DNA from: Dolomedes plantarius
Lineage: Eukaryota > Arthropoda > Arachnida > Araneae > Dolomedidae
Length of the DNA: 64,000 nucleotides
Assembly (NCBI GenBank): GCA_907164885.2
Contig: OU015490.1
Coordinates: 218,133,391 to 218,197,390 of the forward strand
Reading direction: 5' to 3'
The notes under the pieces were generated by a model that had not been told where the DNA came from, made no database searches, and saw only the letters and a program-made list of their open reading frames with translations. Below, piece by piece: positions 11,283-22,329 of the stretch (positions are counted from its first letter, which is position 1; each line of letters opens with the position of its first letter). The position numbers and the translations under genes are program-made.

Positions 11283-11640
11283 AAATGTTGTTGTTGTTGT
11301 TGTTTCTAATGCCCCCTGGCTGGAAGTTCCAGAACAGATCCATATAGGCTTAGGGCTGATGTGCGCGGCTCCGGTTTATACAGCACCACAAGGGTTGAAG
11401 TCCGTCTGAGCTGGCTGCCAACTTAATTTTCACCAAGCACACCCGGGAGCGACATCCGGGGAGATCTTACCCTCTCCCACCCTCTCTGACCTCATAGAGG
11501 GACTTTCCGATCTATGGATTTAACGTGTCCATATCCGGCCTAGACACGAAGTTATTCAATGACGCTCGTCGGGATTCAATCTGGGCACCCTCAACACCAA
11601 ACGCCAGTGCGTTACCACAAGACTACCTCAAGCCTGGGAA
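11283..11640 (-). mobile_element. tRNA-derived SINE, copy 1 (near full length)
   Basis: On the minus strand the head carries a tRNA-like promoter: an A-box-like TGAGGTAGTCTTGTGG and a B-box-like GATTGAATCCCGACG. The body contains ACGTTAAATCCATAGATCGG and a conserved GAACTTCCAGCCAGGGGGCA near the 3' end, and the element ends in an (AAC)n tail (TGTTGTTGTTGTTGTT on the plus strand at about 11287-11303). The copies at 12826, 17655 and 21995 share this structure. Confidence 0.8.
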
Positions 11641-12190
11641 TCCCAAATAAATACTTATAATTTCTTTCGTGAATTTATGATGTTAAATTTGAGTCTTCTC
11701 TGATTTTTTTGAGGCAAAACACTGATGAAATATTAATTTTTTACCATTTCTTTTCATTGAGATGCGTTTTTTCAGCTTTCATTCGTACTCTATAAACACA
11801 TTCCAGCGCTAGGTACCACATAATTCCTGCAGTGGTTCGCATTATAGCAATTGATGATTTTCTAGTGGCTGCAACACTTCTCCCTAAAGCTCATTATGAT
11901 ATTCTATAAAGCAGATCGTTCTAATCCATTTCTGTAAGCTGCCCGCTTAATTGCATTCCATAAATCAGGTGAACAGTCTAGATTGGCTGTATAAGTTAAA
12001 GCTGAATTATCCGTGCTTTATATCCCGCGTGCTTTGATTTATGACATTACCCACTGATGGAAATATGTCTGAAGTTTGTGTCTCTACATATTTTGTTATC
12101 AGATAAATAGTTGTTACAGTCAATCGTTTGTAATGGATGCTCTGTAAATTTAAGCATTATAAGGTTAAAATGATGGATTTTACATAGTGT
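11640..12190. other. Non-coding stretch, degraded repeat wording only
   Basis: No ORF or complete repeat. Part of 11890-12040 shares short blocks with 2920-3010 and 14520-14690 (for example a TTGATTTATG-CAT core), suggesting a very old dispersed repeat. Confidence 0.35.
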
Positions 12191-12640
12191 GGAACTTTAA
12201 TAGAGGCAACTAGGTATGTACAAAGTATACAGAAGAGATACGGGGGTAAAACATTTGTAGCCCTTCAAAGTAGCATTGTTTAGCACCATTGCTAACGTTC
12301 TGGAAGTTTCAGGATGCCGTTGGCGACACCTGATCTGTTTATCCTTCGAATGGAGCGGTCTACAGCCTGCATAATCTCTGGTGGAATCCACGGATTGGTT
12401 GCTTCATCTTGGGGATGAGACCAAAGTCACAGGGACTTAAGTCCGGGAGATATGGGGGAGGGTAGAGCACTTCCCAACCCCAGCGATCAAACACATCGAC
12501 CACAGTGTGCGCACAAACATTTTCCTTCCATCAGTACGATGCAACAAATTATTTCGTGCGATAGCTTAAACATGGATGTGTTCATCCTGTCACTGTGCAA
12601 GCGTGTGATGTTTGTGGTGAGAGCGTATTCGCTCTGATGT
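12190..12640 (-). pseudogene. mariner transposase C-terminal relic
   Basis: On the minus strand one frame reads VVDVFDRWGWEVLYPPPYLP followed by DLSPCDFGLIPKMKQPIRG. This is the third catalytic-Asp region of mariner (DD34D) transposases, whose consensus is YSPDLxPxDFxLFPxLK. The following frame (12197-12391) continues with DRSIRRINRSG-type wording and WQRCLNNATLKGYKC after frameshifts, again as in mariner C-termini. The rest of the protein and the terminal repeats are not recognisable. Confidence 0.7.
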
Positions 12641-12825
12641 AAGGCAGGTATGTGACGTACGTGTGGTATTAGCTACTTTCCTGGATTCTGCTTCGTGGGG
12701 GCTCTACAACGGTGTTGCCACGATTAAAGTGCCATCTCTCGTTATCAGAATGAAGTGATAGAGCTTCTCAGTTTCATCCCATGAAATTAATTCCAGTATT
12801 ATTAATTTAATATATTTAAAGATCT

Positions 12826-13023
12826 GTCTGGGCTCTTAGTAGCCTAGAGGTAGCGTGTCGGCATTCGGTGCTGAGGGAGCTCGGATCGAATCCCGACAAG
12901 CCCCGTTAAATACCTCCGTGTCTACGTCGGATATGAGCACGTTAAATCCATAGACTGCAAAGTACCTTTATGATGTCAGAGAGTGTGGGAGAGGGTACGA
13001 TCCCCCAGATGCCGAGGTATGAT
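12826..13023 (+). mobile_element. tRNA-derived SINE, copy 2 (truncated at the 3' side)
   Basis: The head is the clearest of the family: TAGCCTAGAGGTAGCGTG fits the tRNA A box and GATCGAATCCC the B box, spaced as in tRNA genes. The body (ACGTTAAATCCATAGACTGC, then GAGAGGGTACGATCCCCCAG) matches the other copies. It stops at about 13023, where Tc1 transposase coding begins, so its tail has been lost. Confidence 0.8.
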
Positions 13024-13026
13024 AGT

Positions 13027-13292
13027 TGGTGCTCATGCGATGGGTCAAGGCATTTCGGAGATACAGGCAAAGTTTATATTTTCAACTTCGACTATTTCAA
13101 GTGTGCACCTCGAATAGAAGAATTCCGGTAAAACATCGAACCTATTGCAATTGTGTGGCCATCGAAAGACTCTTAATGACAGTGACCGGCGTCTTCTGTC
13201 GACAATCATATGAGGCGAAAGGAGTGCAACATTGGAACAAATAACATCGCAATTCAATACTGCGTCTTCTACTGACATCAGCAGGAGAACTG
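13027..13292 (+). pseudogene. Tc1 transposase N-terminal fragment
   Basis: In the frame starting at about 13029 the protein reads AHAMGQGISEIQAKFIFSTS, then a stop, then KNSGKTSNLLQLCGHRKTLN and DSDRRLLS, and finally LEQITSQFNTASSTDISRRT. This is the paired HTH domain of the same Tc1 subfamily as the element at 19655-20887. The fragment starts right at the SINE edge and is cut at 13292 where another transposon end begins. Two in-frame stops show decay. Confidence 0.8.
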
Positions 13293-13610
13293 TACAGGGT
13301 GACTCAAAAAACCTTGGCACATTTTTAAAAATTTCCCAAAAAAAAAGTATACAAGAGAAGAACTGGAAATTCACAGATGTGTTACCTTATATATTAGAGT
13401 TTTTTTTTTCTGTGTCAAAAAAGTGCAACATTTGCCTCTAGTTTTTCGGTGAATGCGAAAGTTGTAAAATGGCTACTCCATCAAAGAAAGCAATATGTGT
13501 TGGTTGATATTTCAAAATAGAATCAGTTAAGCAAGTGCAAGAAAATTTGGAAAAGATCCTCCAAGTCGTAACAACATCTTAGTTTGGTATAAAAAGTTTC
13601 AGTAAATCGG
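13293..13610 (+). pseudogene. 5' end of a mariner-like element with DUF4817-type HTH
   Basis: Begins with ACAGGGTGACTCAAAAAACC, a typical transposon terminus, followed after ~170 bp by MATPSKKAICVG, a stop, YFKIESVKQVQENL and, in the next frame, ARKFGKDPPSRNNILVWYKK. This is the helix-turn-helix (DUF4817-like) N-terminus of a mariner-related transposase family common in arthropods. The catalytic domain is not found downstream; the region to 13800 shows only broken frames. Confidence 0.65.
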
Positions 13611-13829
13611 AAGTATCCTTGATAATCGGTTGTAGTGTTGAAGAACTCGAAAGACTAATTGCTGCAATTTCCTGTGTTACGGGAATCCATTTCGGAACGC
13701 ACATACGCTGAGATAGATTACCAACTAAATGTTCTCCGTGCCACATAAGGTAACACAGTTGGGAATTTCTAGTTCCTACCTTGTACACTTTTTTTGGATG
13801 AATATTTGAAAGGTTCACTGCATGATATG

Positions 13830-14112
13830 TGTATGTGGGGGGGGAGGGGGGCTAAGGTACCTGGGGATGACGACGGTCACATTCCAGTCCGGTGTACATA
13901 TGAATACAAGGAAATAGAAACACAAATCACACAATCACATATAACTTTTTTATTAACGAACGATGACACCGGCGATGGACGATAGCTCCCCTTTCTTTTG
14001 CAGGGGGAAGACTGACGAGTTCCCCAAAATACAACCAAGTCTTATGCGGGAATGGACCCCGCGCCCCCGGCGTGGCAAGTTGATGCCTTAACCACTGGGT
14101 GACGCTGCATGA
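13830..14112 (-). mobile_element. Second tRNA-related SINE family
   Basis: On the minus strand GTCACCCAGTGGTTAAGGCA resembles a tRNA 5' half with an A box, and GCGCGGGGTCCATTCCCGC is a B-box/T-arm match about 30 bases later. The sequence to 13830 has no coding frame and appears to be the body. A tRNA pseudogene is the alternative; the cloverleaf 3' half is not convincing. Confidence 0.55.
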
Positions 14113-15520
14113 TATAGACTTTAATAGCCGATGCCCAATGACGTATTATACACGCATCCCAGTATTTCTGGAGCTTTAGTATATCTATCAATTTTTTGCA
14201 TTATTGCTGCCGCCGAATATTAATCCACTGTTCTGAGTGATAAATATATTAAAAGATAAAATCGTTTGAATTTAATATTCAACTATTATTTTTTTAATAT
14301 TTTACTAAACTTACTTGTATATCTGCTTTATATGATCTGAAGGGAAATAAAAGAAATGAGAAATCACGCTTTATCATTATGGATATGCAAAAACCAATAT
14401 CTTAAACATATATTCCAACATTCACACTGCTGTTTCAACTTTGAACAGCTGACGTGAGAGAATATTATTTGTCTGCTAGCTATGTGCTATGATCTTCATA
14501 ATAACGATATTCGAATCGCAATCGATAAAGCAGATCATTATAAACTGTTTTAGTAAAGACCTCCTGTTTAAGTGCTGCTTTGCATTATTACTTGAACAAT
14601 GCCATCCATCTATATCAAGCAAAGTGGCATTACTGGCAAATATTCCCCGTGCCCCTTTCTTTGATTTATGTCATCATATCGAACAGAAATATTTCAGTAA
14701 ATTTGCATTCAAACTATGATATTAGCAGACTAATAGTAAATTTGTTAATATAATTTCCATTAGCTAGTGGATTACTGTTATATTTTAAACCAAATCAAAG
14801 GGGTTCGCTGTTTGTTGGCATCCGCTAATATTACAATTTAACGATTCGAAACCGGGTTCTGTCAATAAAATTTTTTTGTAGTTTTCAGGTTCTCTTCACT
14901 TTTACGTCCAAATAAGAAATATCAAAGAAGAATACCAATTTCCAATACCAAATGAGAAATTTTTGAACAATTGTAAAAGGATTATGTTTCATGTAATTGT
15001 TTCTATTAAGGTTTTCATAAAACACATTTTTATCGATTTCATTGCTTTTTCCTCAGAACTAAGTGTAGAATAAGTAAATTATACACTTGATTTATCATAT
15101 TTATATTTTTTTAGCTTGATTCTTTCATTTCAGTTAATTTGTTATTCAACCTGCCCACTATCTAAAAAATAAGTACTGAATCGAAACCTTAAGGTGTATT
15201 GTTTCCAGTTGTTCAAACAATTTGATTTGCGGTAATATGTTAATATATAAAAGCGAAAGAGATGAAAAGATAAGCATACCATTGGAATTATTCCATCTCT
15301 ATTCTCAAGATGAATTTTATTATTTTTATCTGTAAATTACGCAGGACCGTCTGATAGGACATACCGCAAACTGATGACCTACCGTCCGATAATAATATTC
15401 CAGTTTACATAATGCATATAGTATTTATACCTACAATTTCCGCACAAATAGCCGAATACATATACTACATTATACTTAATATAAATTTATATTTACATAC
15501 GTTTTCCCTTAAGCACTCTT
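14112..15520. other. AT-rich non-coding stretch
   Basis: No recognisable gene. The ORF 14489-14719 has no motif and lies in the old dispersed-repeat wording shared with 11.9 kb. No tandem array noticed. Confidence 0.4.
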
Positions 15521-15522
15521 GA

Positions 15523-17206
15523 TACCGTCAACTGGGGTAACTTTGACCTTTGAGGGTAACTTTGGCCCAATAAACCTATTACAGTATACCTATATACCTA
15601 TATACTTATTATACCTATTATATTTCTGTGTTTTCTGTGTAAAGAGTGCCAAGTCCAAAATCGTAGTTTTGAGAAAATTGGGATTAAAAGAAAAAACGGC
15701 TTTTGTAAAGTCAGATTTTTAATTTTTATTTTTTTTAAGTAAATTTTTCCAATTTTATTTTTGTTGAGTAAAGAATGTTAAGTCCTTGATTGGGACATAA
15801 CCCCTTTAACACTAAAATGTTTGTGTTTTGTTTCACATATCCCAAATTTTCCCTGATGAATAAAATATTTAGGAGTGGAATTGGACTTAGCTTTCTCTAC
15901 TCTGCAGTAGCCCTTGATTTTTCAAACACGCCTGGTTTCATAACTCATTTTAGCCCATTTCGGACTTAACACCCTTTGCGCCTATTTATACAAAGAACCG
16001 GATGAAGAAGAAGAAATTGAAAAGCAACAGTTAAGAGACGAAACAGCTAAGGGGCTACATAGAGGGGACATCGAGATGAAAAGGGATTTGTTCGCAAAGA
16101 GAAGATGACCCCACACATAGGAGATGTTCTGGGAAAACATGATCCCTAGAAAGGCAGGGGTGAGTCGAAGGTGGAATTGTTTTAATATGAAACGCCTCTC
16201 ACTCTGAATGGTTTAAAGAAATAATTAGGTGGTAAAAAATTAGCGAATCGAAGTGGAACTCGAGAAAAGGTTGAACATGAGAGACGAATGAAAATATAAA
16301 AGGCGGGGCGTTGAGAAGATAAAAAATAGAGAGAGTGAGAATATAAAAAAAAGATGCGATTGATTTTGACTCTCAGACTCAACACACGAATATAGAGTAG
16401 TAGCCTCGTAAGCGAGAAGTTTTAAAGAGTATATGAGAGATTGCACCCAGATTTAGCGCATCGATATAAGCTTGCAAGCCAACGATGAGAGGAGAATAGA
16501 TGAATAGTGGAGCCGAGAGAGATTGCCTTACCCCCGCAAGCTAGCGATGAGAGGAGCATAGAGGAGCGTCGGAGTCAAGATAGATTGCCTGACCCCTGCA
16601 AGCTACCGATGAAAGGAGAATAGTTGAGATACGGAACCAAGACATATTGCCTGACCCCCACAAGCCAAAGATGGAGAACCGATCCTGCCGTTAAAGCCCG
16701 CCTCTTCCCGCGCCATATAGCGATTCTGATGACTGCGTTCCCCAGCGAAAGTGAATCCTGATGAAAGATATCCCAATCGATGCACATGAATATGCCGACG
16801 AATGTTTCCCTTCTGCAGTCTGCAAAAATGGAGGTAACCTTTCATTACCTATTGCCAAAAGTCAATAAATCCCTGAATCATATAATATAGGCTAAAGTTA
16901 AGAAATAATATATATTGCGTACTGAAATGAAATCATTTTAAATAAGTGAAATAATACAATTAAATAATACCTTGATATAATGAGTGTTTCTTTAGGTTAA
17001 TAATTATCAATAATATAATTGAATGTGTACTAATATATGTGTTATGTTAATAAATTAATGTATTGTTTAGAATTCAAAGTAGTGGTATCATTGCCTACTA
17101 CTATACTAAATCACGACCCAGCCAATCAACTCTACCACACCTACAATCTGTTTTCGTTTGTTGGGCCAAAGTTACCCGCAAAGACCAAAGTTATCCCAGC
17201 TATACA
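15523..17206. mobile_element. Second pogo-like non-autonomous element, ~50-bp inverted ends
   Basis: The left end reads ATACCGTCAACTGGGGTAAC, then TTTGACCTTTGAGGGTAACT, TTGGCCCAAT; the right end (17155-17206) is its reverse complement with a few changes (TTGGGCCAAAGTTACCCG, CAAAGACCAAAGTTATCCC). The interior is non-coding apart from chance ORFs and carries the 62-bp tandem array at 16474-16675. The terminal motif links it to the element at 80-1015. Confidence 0.78.
16474..16675. repeat. 62-bp tandem repeat, three units and a partial
   Basis: Units begin GCAAGC at 16474, 16536 and 16598 and ACAAGC at 16660, exactly 62 bases apart. Each unit contains a CGATGARAGGAG block and ends in ATTGCCTNACCCCC. 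A more degenerate unit may precede at about 16405. The overlapping minus-strand ORFs at 16575-16845 are read through the array and are not convincing genes. Confidence 0.85.
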
Positions 17207-17654
17207 TCCCAGCTACACGCACTCGCGTAACGATGCCTAACCAGCGCAATGGAACAGTCTTGACTCTTTCATTAACTCCCTCTTTCATCAACCATCGTGT
17301 GATTCACTTGGGGAGGGAGTTCCGACGCAACCTTCCCTTCATTACTAAATACAGCCAAATTATATAGCTTATAATTTATCTCTTTCGAAGTCACTAAGCA
17401 AGAGTGGTTGATTAGAGACAGTCCAACTTTCAACTTCGTAAATCCAAGTTCAAACCGAATGACATCTACCCGCGTTACTAAGTGAATAAGAAAAGCAAGA
17501 GTATCAAATATTGTTTATTAAGGAGGATGAACCGTCTTACACTGCGTCCAAGTAAATAGCTCTTTATTTTTTTAAGTTTTATAAAAGTAACTCCATTTAT
17601 TATTTCTTGGTAACAATATTAGCTGTCAATTTTTTATAGCAATTAAGCTGTAGA

Positions 17655-18003
17655 TAATGTTGTTGTTGTTCTTAATTTTCCCTGGCCAGAAGTTCCAGAC
17701 CAGGTCCATATGGGCTTTGGTCCGAGTAGTGCGGCTCCGATTTATAATAAAACAAAAAGTGTCGGAGTCCGACTTTGCTAGGTGCCACCCCAATTTTGAC
17801 CGAGCCCCCCCTAGGGGTGATTCTGGGGGGATCGTACCTTCCCCACCCACCGACCTCAAAGAAGGACTTTCCGGTCTATGGATTTAACGTGCCCATACCC
17901 GGCGTAGACACGAAGGCATTTCCCTGCTTTTGTCGGAATTCGATCGGAGCACCCTCAGTAACCAAAACCGACACGCTACCGATAGGCTACCTCGAGCCCA
18001 CTG
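17655..18003 (-). mobile_element. tRNA-derived SINE, copy 3 (near full length)
   Basis: Minus strand: head GGGCTCGAGGTAGCCTATCG, then GTAGCGTGTCGG; B-box-like GATCGAATTCC; body ACGTTAAATCCATAGACCGG; 3' region TGGTCTGGAACTTCTGGCC; tail of AAC repeats (TGTTGTTGTTCTT on plus at about 17658). It aligns in order with the copies at 11283 and 12826. Overlapping ORFs on both strands are chance. Confidence 0.82.
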
Positions 18004-18019
18004 CAAATAATAATATAAG

Positions 18020-18230
18020 ATAATAATTTATATATATATATAACAGTGCCGTAAATGACTGACTGACTGACAGATAACGCACAGACCAAACCGCTAGACC
18101 TAAAGGGCTGAAATTTTGCATGGCGATTATTCTTGTAGTGTAGGGGTCCACTAAGAAAGATTTAAAAAAAATTCTTCTTGGATTTTTTTGAATTAAATTT
18201 TTAATATTTTGTAACATTTTTTAAAGTTTG
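18020..18230. repeat. Unclassified dispersed repeat (TGACTGACTGAC motif)
   Basis: After a short TA run comes TGACTGACTGACTGACAGAT and CGCACAGACCAAACCGCTAG, then CTGAAATTTTGCATGGCGAT. This wording is familiar from dispersed repeats in arthropod genomes, but I cannot give the class. The ORF 17987-18217 is read through it. Confidence 0.4.
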
Positions 18231-18576
18231 CATTCAAAATAATAATCTGAGGGTTATAAAATTTATATCATGAGAAAGAGCATAAAAATTCCTTTGAAAT
18301 GAAATCGTTTTCGTATCTTTGCCTACATTTTCTGATTTTTGGTGAATTTTTAAAGATTAATTTTTAGAATTTAATTTATTAAATGCTGATCACGTTGTTT
18401 CTTTTTTTTTTGATAATTTAAATTAATTTTACATCACGTTCATAACAACAAAATAAACTGACAAAAAATATTAAACTACGGTAAAAGATAAAATTTAACC
18501 ACTAGACTAATTGAGATGGAAGTTTTGTTAAGAATTTAATTCAAATTAGTGTGTTTTATGGATATTAAACATACAA

Positions 18577-18748
18577 ATTAATTGCATACATTGAGCGTGG
18601 TATTTAATTTTAATATTTTCTTCTACCTTATTTTGTCTCTATTTTTTTTTTGGCATTAATTGCATACATTGGCCGTTGTATTTATTATAAATATATATAT
18701 TTTTTTGTTTATTTTGCATTAATTGCATACATTTACCGTTGTATTTAA
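18577..18748. repeat. Three spaced copies of a ~30-bp motif
   Basis: ATTAATTGCATACATT followed by a CCGTTGTATTTA-type end occurs at 18577, 18655 and 18718, separated by T-rich spacers of different length. It is a degenerate tandem array in an otherwise featureless AT-rich region that continues to 19620. Confidence 0.7.
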
Positions 18749-19620
18749 TTTGAATGTACTCAGTAGCGAAACACAGGTATTGAACTAGTACTTTATAATT
18801 ATTTTAATGAATTCAAATGAATAACTAAACTTTACTCTCTCCAGAATTCTTATTCTTATATATTTTAGAAACGCTTTCTGATCATGGAACTCCAAACAAT
18901 AAATATAATTCTTTCCCTTTTACTGAAAAAAGGCATTAATTTGTTATTCTAGAACTTACACCAAGTAGATGTCACCTTAAGTAATTTACATCGTTTGCGA
19001 AAAAGCTTTTCGGGGGAGATTTTGGAAAATATATTTTACAACAATATCCTAAAAATATACTTCCAGACATGTTCCATGTACCTAATCAATATTTACAAGT
19101 GTAATAGTTAGTGAAGTGAAAAGAAAATTAAAGTATATTGATTCTGATTAATGGACAGCATCGCATGGTCGAGAAGTGACATTTTTCGGCAAAAGATTAA
19201 CCATGAAGTTGTTAATATTCCTAATTACTTGTTAGAACAAGTGTTTAAGTTAAAGATTAAAATATGGTTTTGCATGAGTGTGTTTTCGCTAATAGCATGA
19301 TTTGTTCATCAAAAACCCAAATACACTGTAGATTTAAAAAAATTTTTTTTTTCCTTTCGTACTTTTAGATCCTAAAAGTTATACTGACAAAGACATGCCC
19401 CAAAATTTTTTCTAAAGTGATTAATAGGGTTGAGGATATAAATACAAGCCATATTGCACAATTTTCTCTATTTTAAATTATTTTCCCAACATTAAAATTT
19501 CTCTTTATCACGTAAATGCATATTTTAACTTTCATTATTTAAATTTTTTCATAATTCCTTGATTACTTTTATAAGTGATCATTTTGTATATATTTATCAC
19601 TTGATTATCAGTTTTCACCA

Positions 19621-19654
<34 letters not shown>
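19621..19654. repeat. TA microsatellite
   Basis: A run of about 17 TA units immediately before the Tc1 element, whose TA target lies in its last unit. Confidence 0.9.
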
Positions 19655-20887
19655 CACTGAAGAGCCAAATAAACTAGTACAATTGCCCAATATCGTGTAG
19701 AGCCCTCACGAACACGAAGAAGTGCCAGAACACGACATGGCATGGACTCGGCTAACGTCTGAAGGTATCCTGGAGGCAATTCACACCATGAATCCTGAAG
19801 GGCAGTCCACAAATCCATAGGAGTGTGAGGGGGTGGAGATCTCTTCTGAACAGCACGTTGCAAGGCATTCCAGATATGCCTTGTCAATAATCACTAGTCA
19901 ATAATATTAATGCCTCGGGATTTATGTGGACAATGGAAGTGGCTAAAGTCAGAAGAGTGATCCAGGAGCCCCTCGGTAGCAATTCTCGATAGGGGGGGGG
20001 GGCATTGTCCTGTTGGAATTGTCCAAGTCTGCCGGAATGCACAATGGACATGAATGAGTGTAGATGATCAAACAGGATGCTTATGTACCCGCCACCTGTC
20101 AGAGTCGTCTCTAAACGTATGAGGGTCCCATATCATGCCAAGTGCACACGCCCCATACCATCATAGAGGCTCCACCAGCTTTAACAGTCGCCTGTTCACG
20201 TGTACGATCAATGGATTTATGAGATTCTCTCCATAACCGCGCACGTCCACCTACCCGACACAACTTGAAACGATACACGTCAGACCAAGCAACATGCTTC
20301 CAGTCATCAACTGTCGAATGGAGGTGTTGGTGGGTCCAGGCAAGGCGTAAAGCTTTGTGTTGTGCAGTTAACTACGGTACACGAATGAGCCTGAAGCTCT
20401 AAAGCCCATATCAATGACGGTCCGTTTAACAGTTCGCACGCTGACACTTGTTGATTCCCCAGCATTGAAATCCTGAGTAATTTGAGGAAATGTTGCTCAT
20501 CTATCTCGTTTAACGATTCACGTCAGTCGTCGACGGTCCAGTTCTTTCAAGGTCTTTTTCCGGCAGCACCGCTGTCGGAGATTTGATGTTTTACCGGATA
20601 CCTGATATTCACGGTGCACTCGTGAAATGGTCGTGCGCGAAAATTCAAATTGTATCACTATCTCGGAGATGATATGTCCCATCTCTCGTGCTCCGACTAT
20701 AACACCACGTTCAAAGTCACATAAATCATGATTACCTGCTATTGTAGTAGCAGGAACCAATCTAACAACTTCTCCAGTCACCTGTTGTCTTATACAGGCG
20801 CTTCCAACCGCGCCGCGTTACGCTGATTGGTTGCATACCTCCGTTATTTGCATACGCACACCTGTACCAGTTTTGTTCTCTTCAGTG
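19655..20887 (-). mobile_element. Tc1 element, TA-flanked
   Basis: The left end CACTGAAGAGCCAAATAAAC and the right end, whose reverse complement is CACTGAAGAGAACAAAACTG, form short inverted repeats, each flanked by TA. The 1233-bp length is right for a Tc1 copy. The transposase runs on the minus strand. Confidence 0.88.
19680..20781 (-). pseudogene. Tc1-family transposase, broken
   Basis: The N-terminus (20518-20781) reads DLCDFERGVIVGAREMGHII and FSRTTISRVHREYQVSGKTS, the paired HTH of this Tc1 subfamily. Downstream, in shifting frames, come a WSDE-type first catalytic region near 20280, a QQDN-like region around 20030, and a C-terminal frame (19615-19887) containing HIWNALQRAVQKRSPPP, the position of the last catalytic Glu with H-I-W context. 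Frameshifts and stops separate the blocks. It is related to the fragment at 13027-13292. Confidence 0.85.
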
Positions 20888-20891
20888 TATA

Positions 20892-21064
20892 CAGTGGAAT
20901 CTCGATCTATCATTTTTCAAAGGACCGATTGAAATGAACGATAAATGCGGGAAAACGAGAGATGCGGAAACATAACAAAGCAATATGATCGTTGGGACTG
21001 GATAAAATGAACGACGCATACGGAAAAACGATGGATCCGAAAACGATCGATCGAGATTCCACTG
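20892..21064. mobile_element. Tigger-like MITE
   Basis: Starts CAGTGGAATCTCGATCTATC and ends GATCGATCGAGATTCCACTG, a near-perfect inverted repeat, with TA on both sides. The 173-bp interior repeats AACGA-type blocks. CAGTGGAATCTCGAT is the typical Tigger/pogo-type terminus. It abuts the Tc1 element with only four bases (two TA dinucleotides) between them. Confidence 0.82.
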
Positions 21065-21069
21065 TATAG

Positions 21070-22250
21070 TATGTAATATGTGTGCGTGCGTGTGTGTCTA
21101 ATTAAAAATAGTCAAAATATTGAAAGAAGTTTAAGATTGTTGTTTTTGTAAATTATGTGGAATATTCAACAATATTTTCTAAACTTGCTAGAGTGAACAG
21201 GAGTTATTAAGGAAGCTGAATGAAATCACAGACATGTTATTTTATTTTTTGGAATTTGTTTATCCCCATTATCAATTGAAAAAAAATTTAACTGGTAATC
21301 GTGGCTATTTTACGAAAAATAACTCTTCCCGCTAAAAAAAATATCAAAACGTCCGACGGCATGGATCAAAAGTAAACATGTATTACTGACTTAATTCTCA
21401 AAAATTCTTTCTTTTTTTGTTGCTACAATTCTGAAAAATTTTTACCCCCCCATGCTGGAACACAAAGTATCACACAAATCCTGATCTGCATCAATGTCTA
21501 AAAATGCTTAGATGGGTATGAGCCTCAGTTTGTCTTGACAGAAGGACTCCCCTTTCTAAAAAAAAAAACCCATATTTTACTCTAATTTCCGAAAGACAGT
21601 TCTTAAGTATGAAATCTGTGGTAGGCGTTATTCTTATATTATTACCTTGTCGCCTTATTTAACTGTATAGGTAAAATTTTAGGCAACTGTAGTCATCTTT
21701 TGCTTCATGAAGGCTAAAGAGACTTCACGTTGTGGGAAGGTGTTATCCAGTTAGCTACGAATCACCGCAAATACATTGTATCGTAATAAAGTAAAACAAG
21801 GAAATGGTTCATCTTATTGACTGTATAGTTCAGCTGAAACTCATCTTGTTTCGAGAAGAAGGGCAACAATCAGAACAAAAGTTTCATTAATTTTGTCATC
21901 CACATTTGTTTCGAAATAAAGTCAAAAACTGTGTCATATACTGTGCTACTGAACATTACCTGATTAGTACTGTATACCTACATTTGGTCCATTCTGTGTT
22001 GTTATTGTTTCTAATACCCCCTGGCTGAAAGTTACAAACCAGGTTCATATAGGCTCAAAACTATACCTTTAGATTCCCTAACCCAGAAAATGAAAGCTAA
22101 TACAACAAAGTCTTTAACTGAATTTTTTTTATCTAGATCCTCTAAATTTACTTTATCATATGAAAAAAAATATTAACTTGTCATTATGTATATAAAAGAA
22201 TAATATGCTAACATATCGATTACATCACCTTTTCATCCTCAGAGAGGTAT
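21070..22250. other. Non-coding stretch
   Basis: AT-rich, no ORF of note apart from a short GT run near 21080 and the SINE tail fragment at 21995-22062. Confidence 0.45.
21995..22062 (-). mobile_element. tRNA-derived SINE, copy 4 (3' end only)
   Basis: TGTTGTTATTGTTTCTAATA then CCCCCTGGCTGAAAGTTACA and CAGGTTCATATAGGCTCA match the tail-proximal end of the SINE copies at 11283 and 17655 in the same orientation. The tRNA-like head is missing, as in a 5'-truncated insertion. Confidence 0.7.
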
Positions 22251-22329
22251 ATTGGTTGAGAACAATACGGTCAATTTTTGCTACCGAAGGGCTTATTAGA
22301 CCGGGACCTACAGTTTAAAGTTGATTACA

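Noticed and set aside
12840..12905. Possible functional tRNA gene
   Set aside because: A and B boxes are good, but no closing acceptor stem, and the sequence continues as the SINE body seen in other copies.
13045..13374. 109-residue minus-strand ORF
   Set aside because: Antisense shadow of the Tc1 fragment and the adjoining transposon end, which are readable on the plus strand.
14030..14110. Possible functional tRNA gene (minus)
   Set aside because: Only the A and B box regions fit; the arms do not pair convincingly, so it is listed as a SINE or pseudogene.
16575..16845. Minus-strand ORFs of 70 and 80 residues
   Set aside because: Read in two frames through the 62-bp tandem array and its flank; no motif and inside a transposon.
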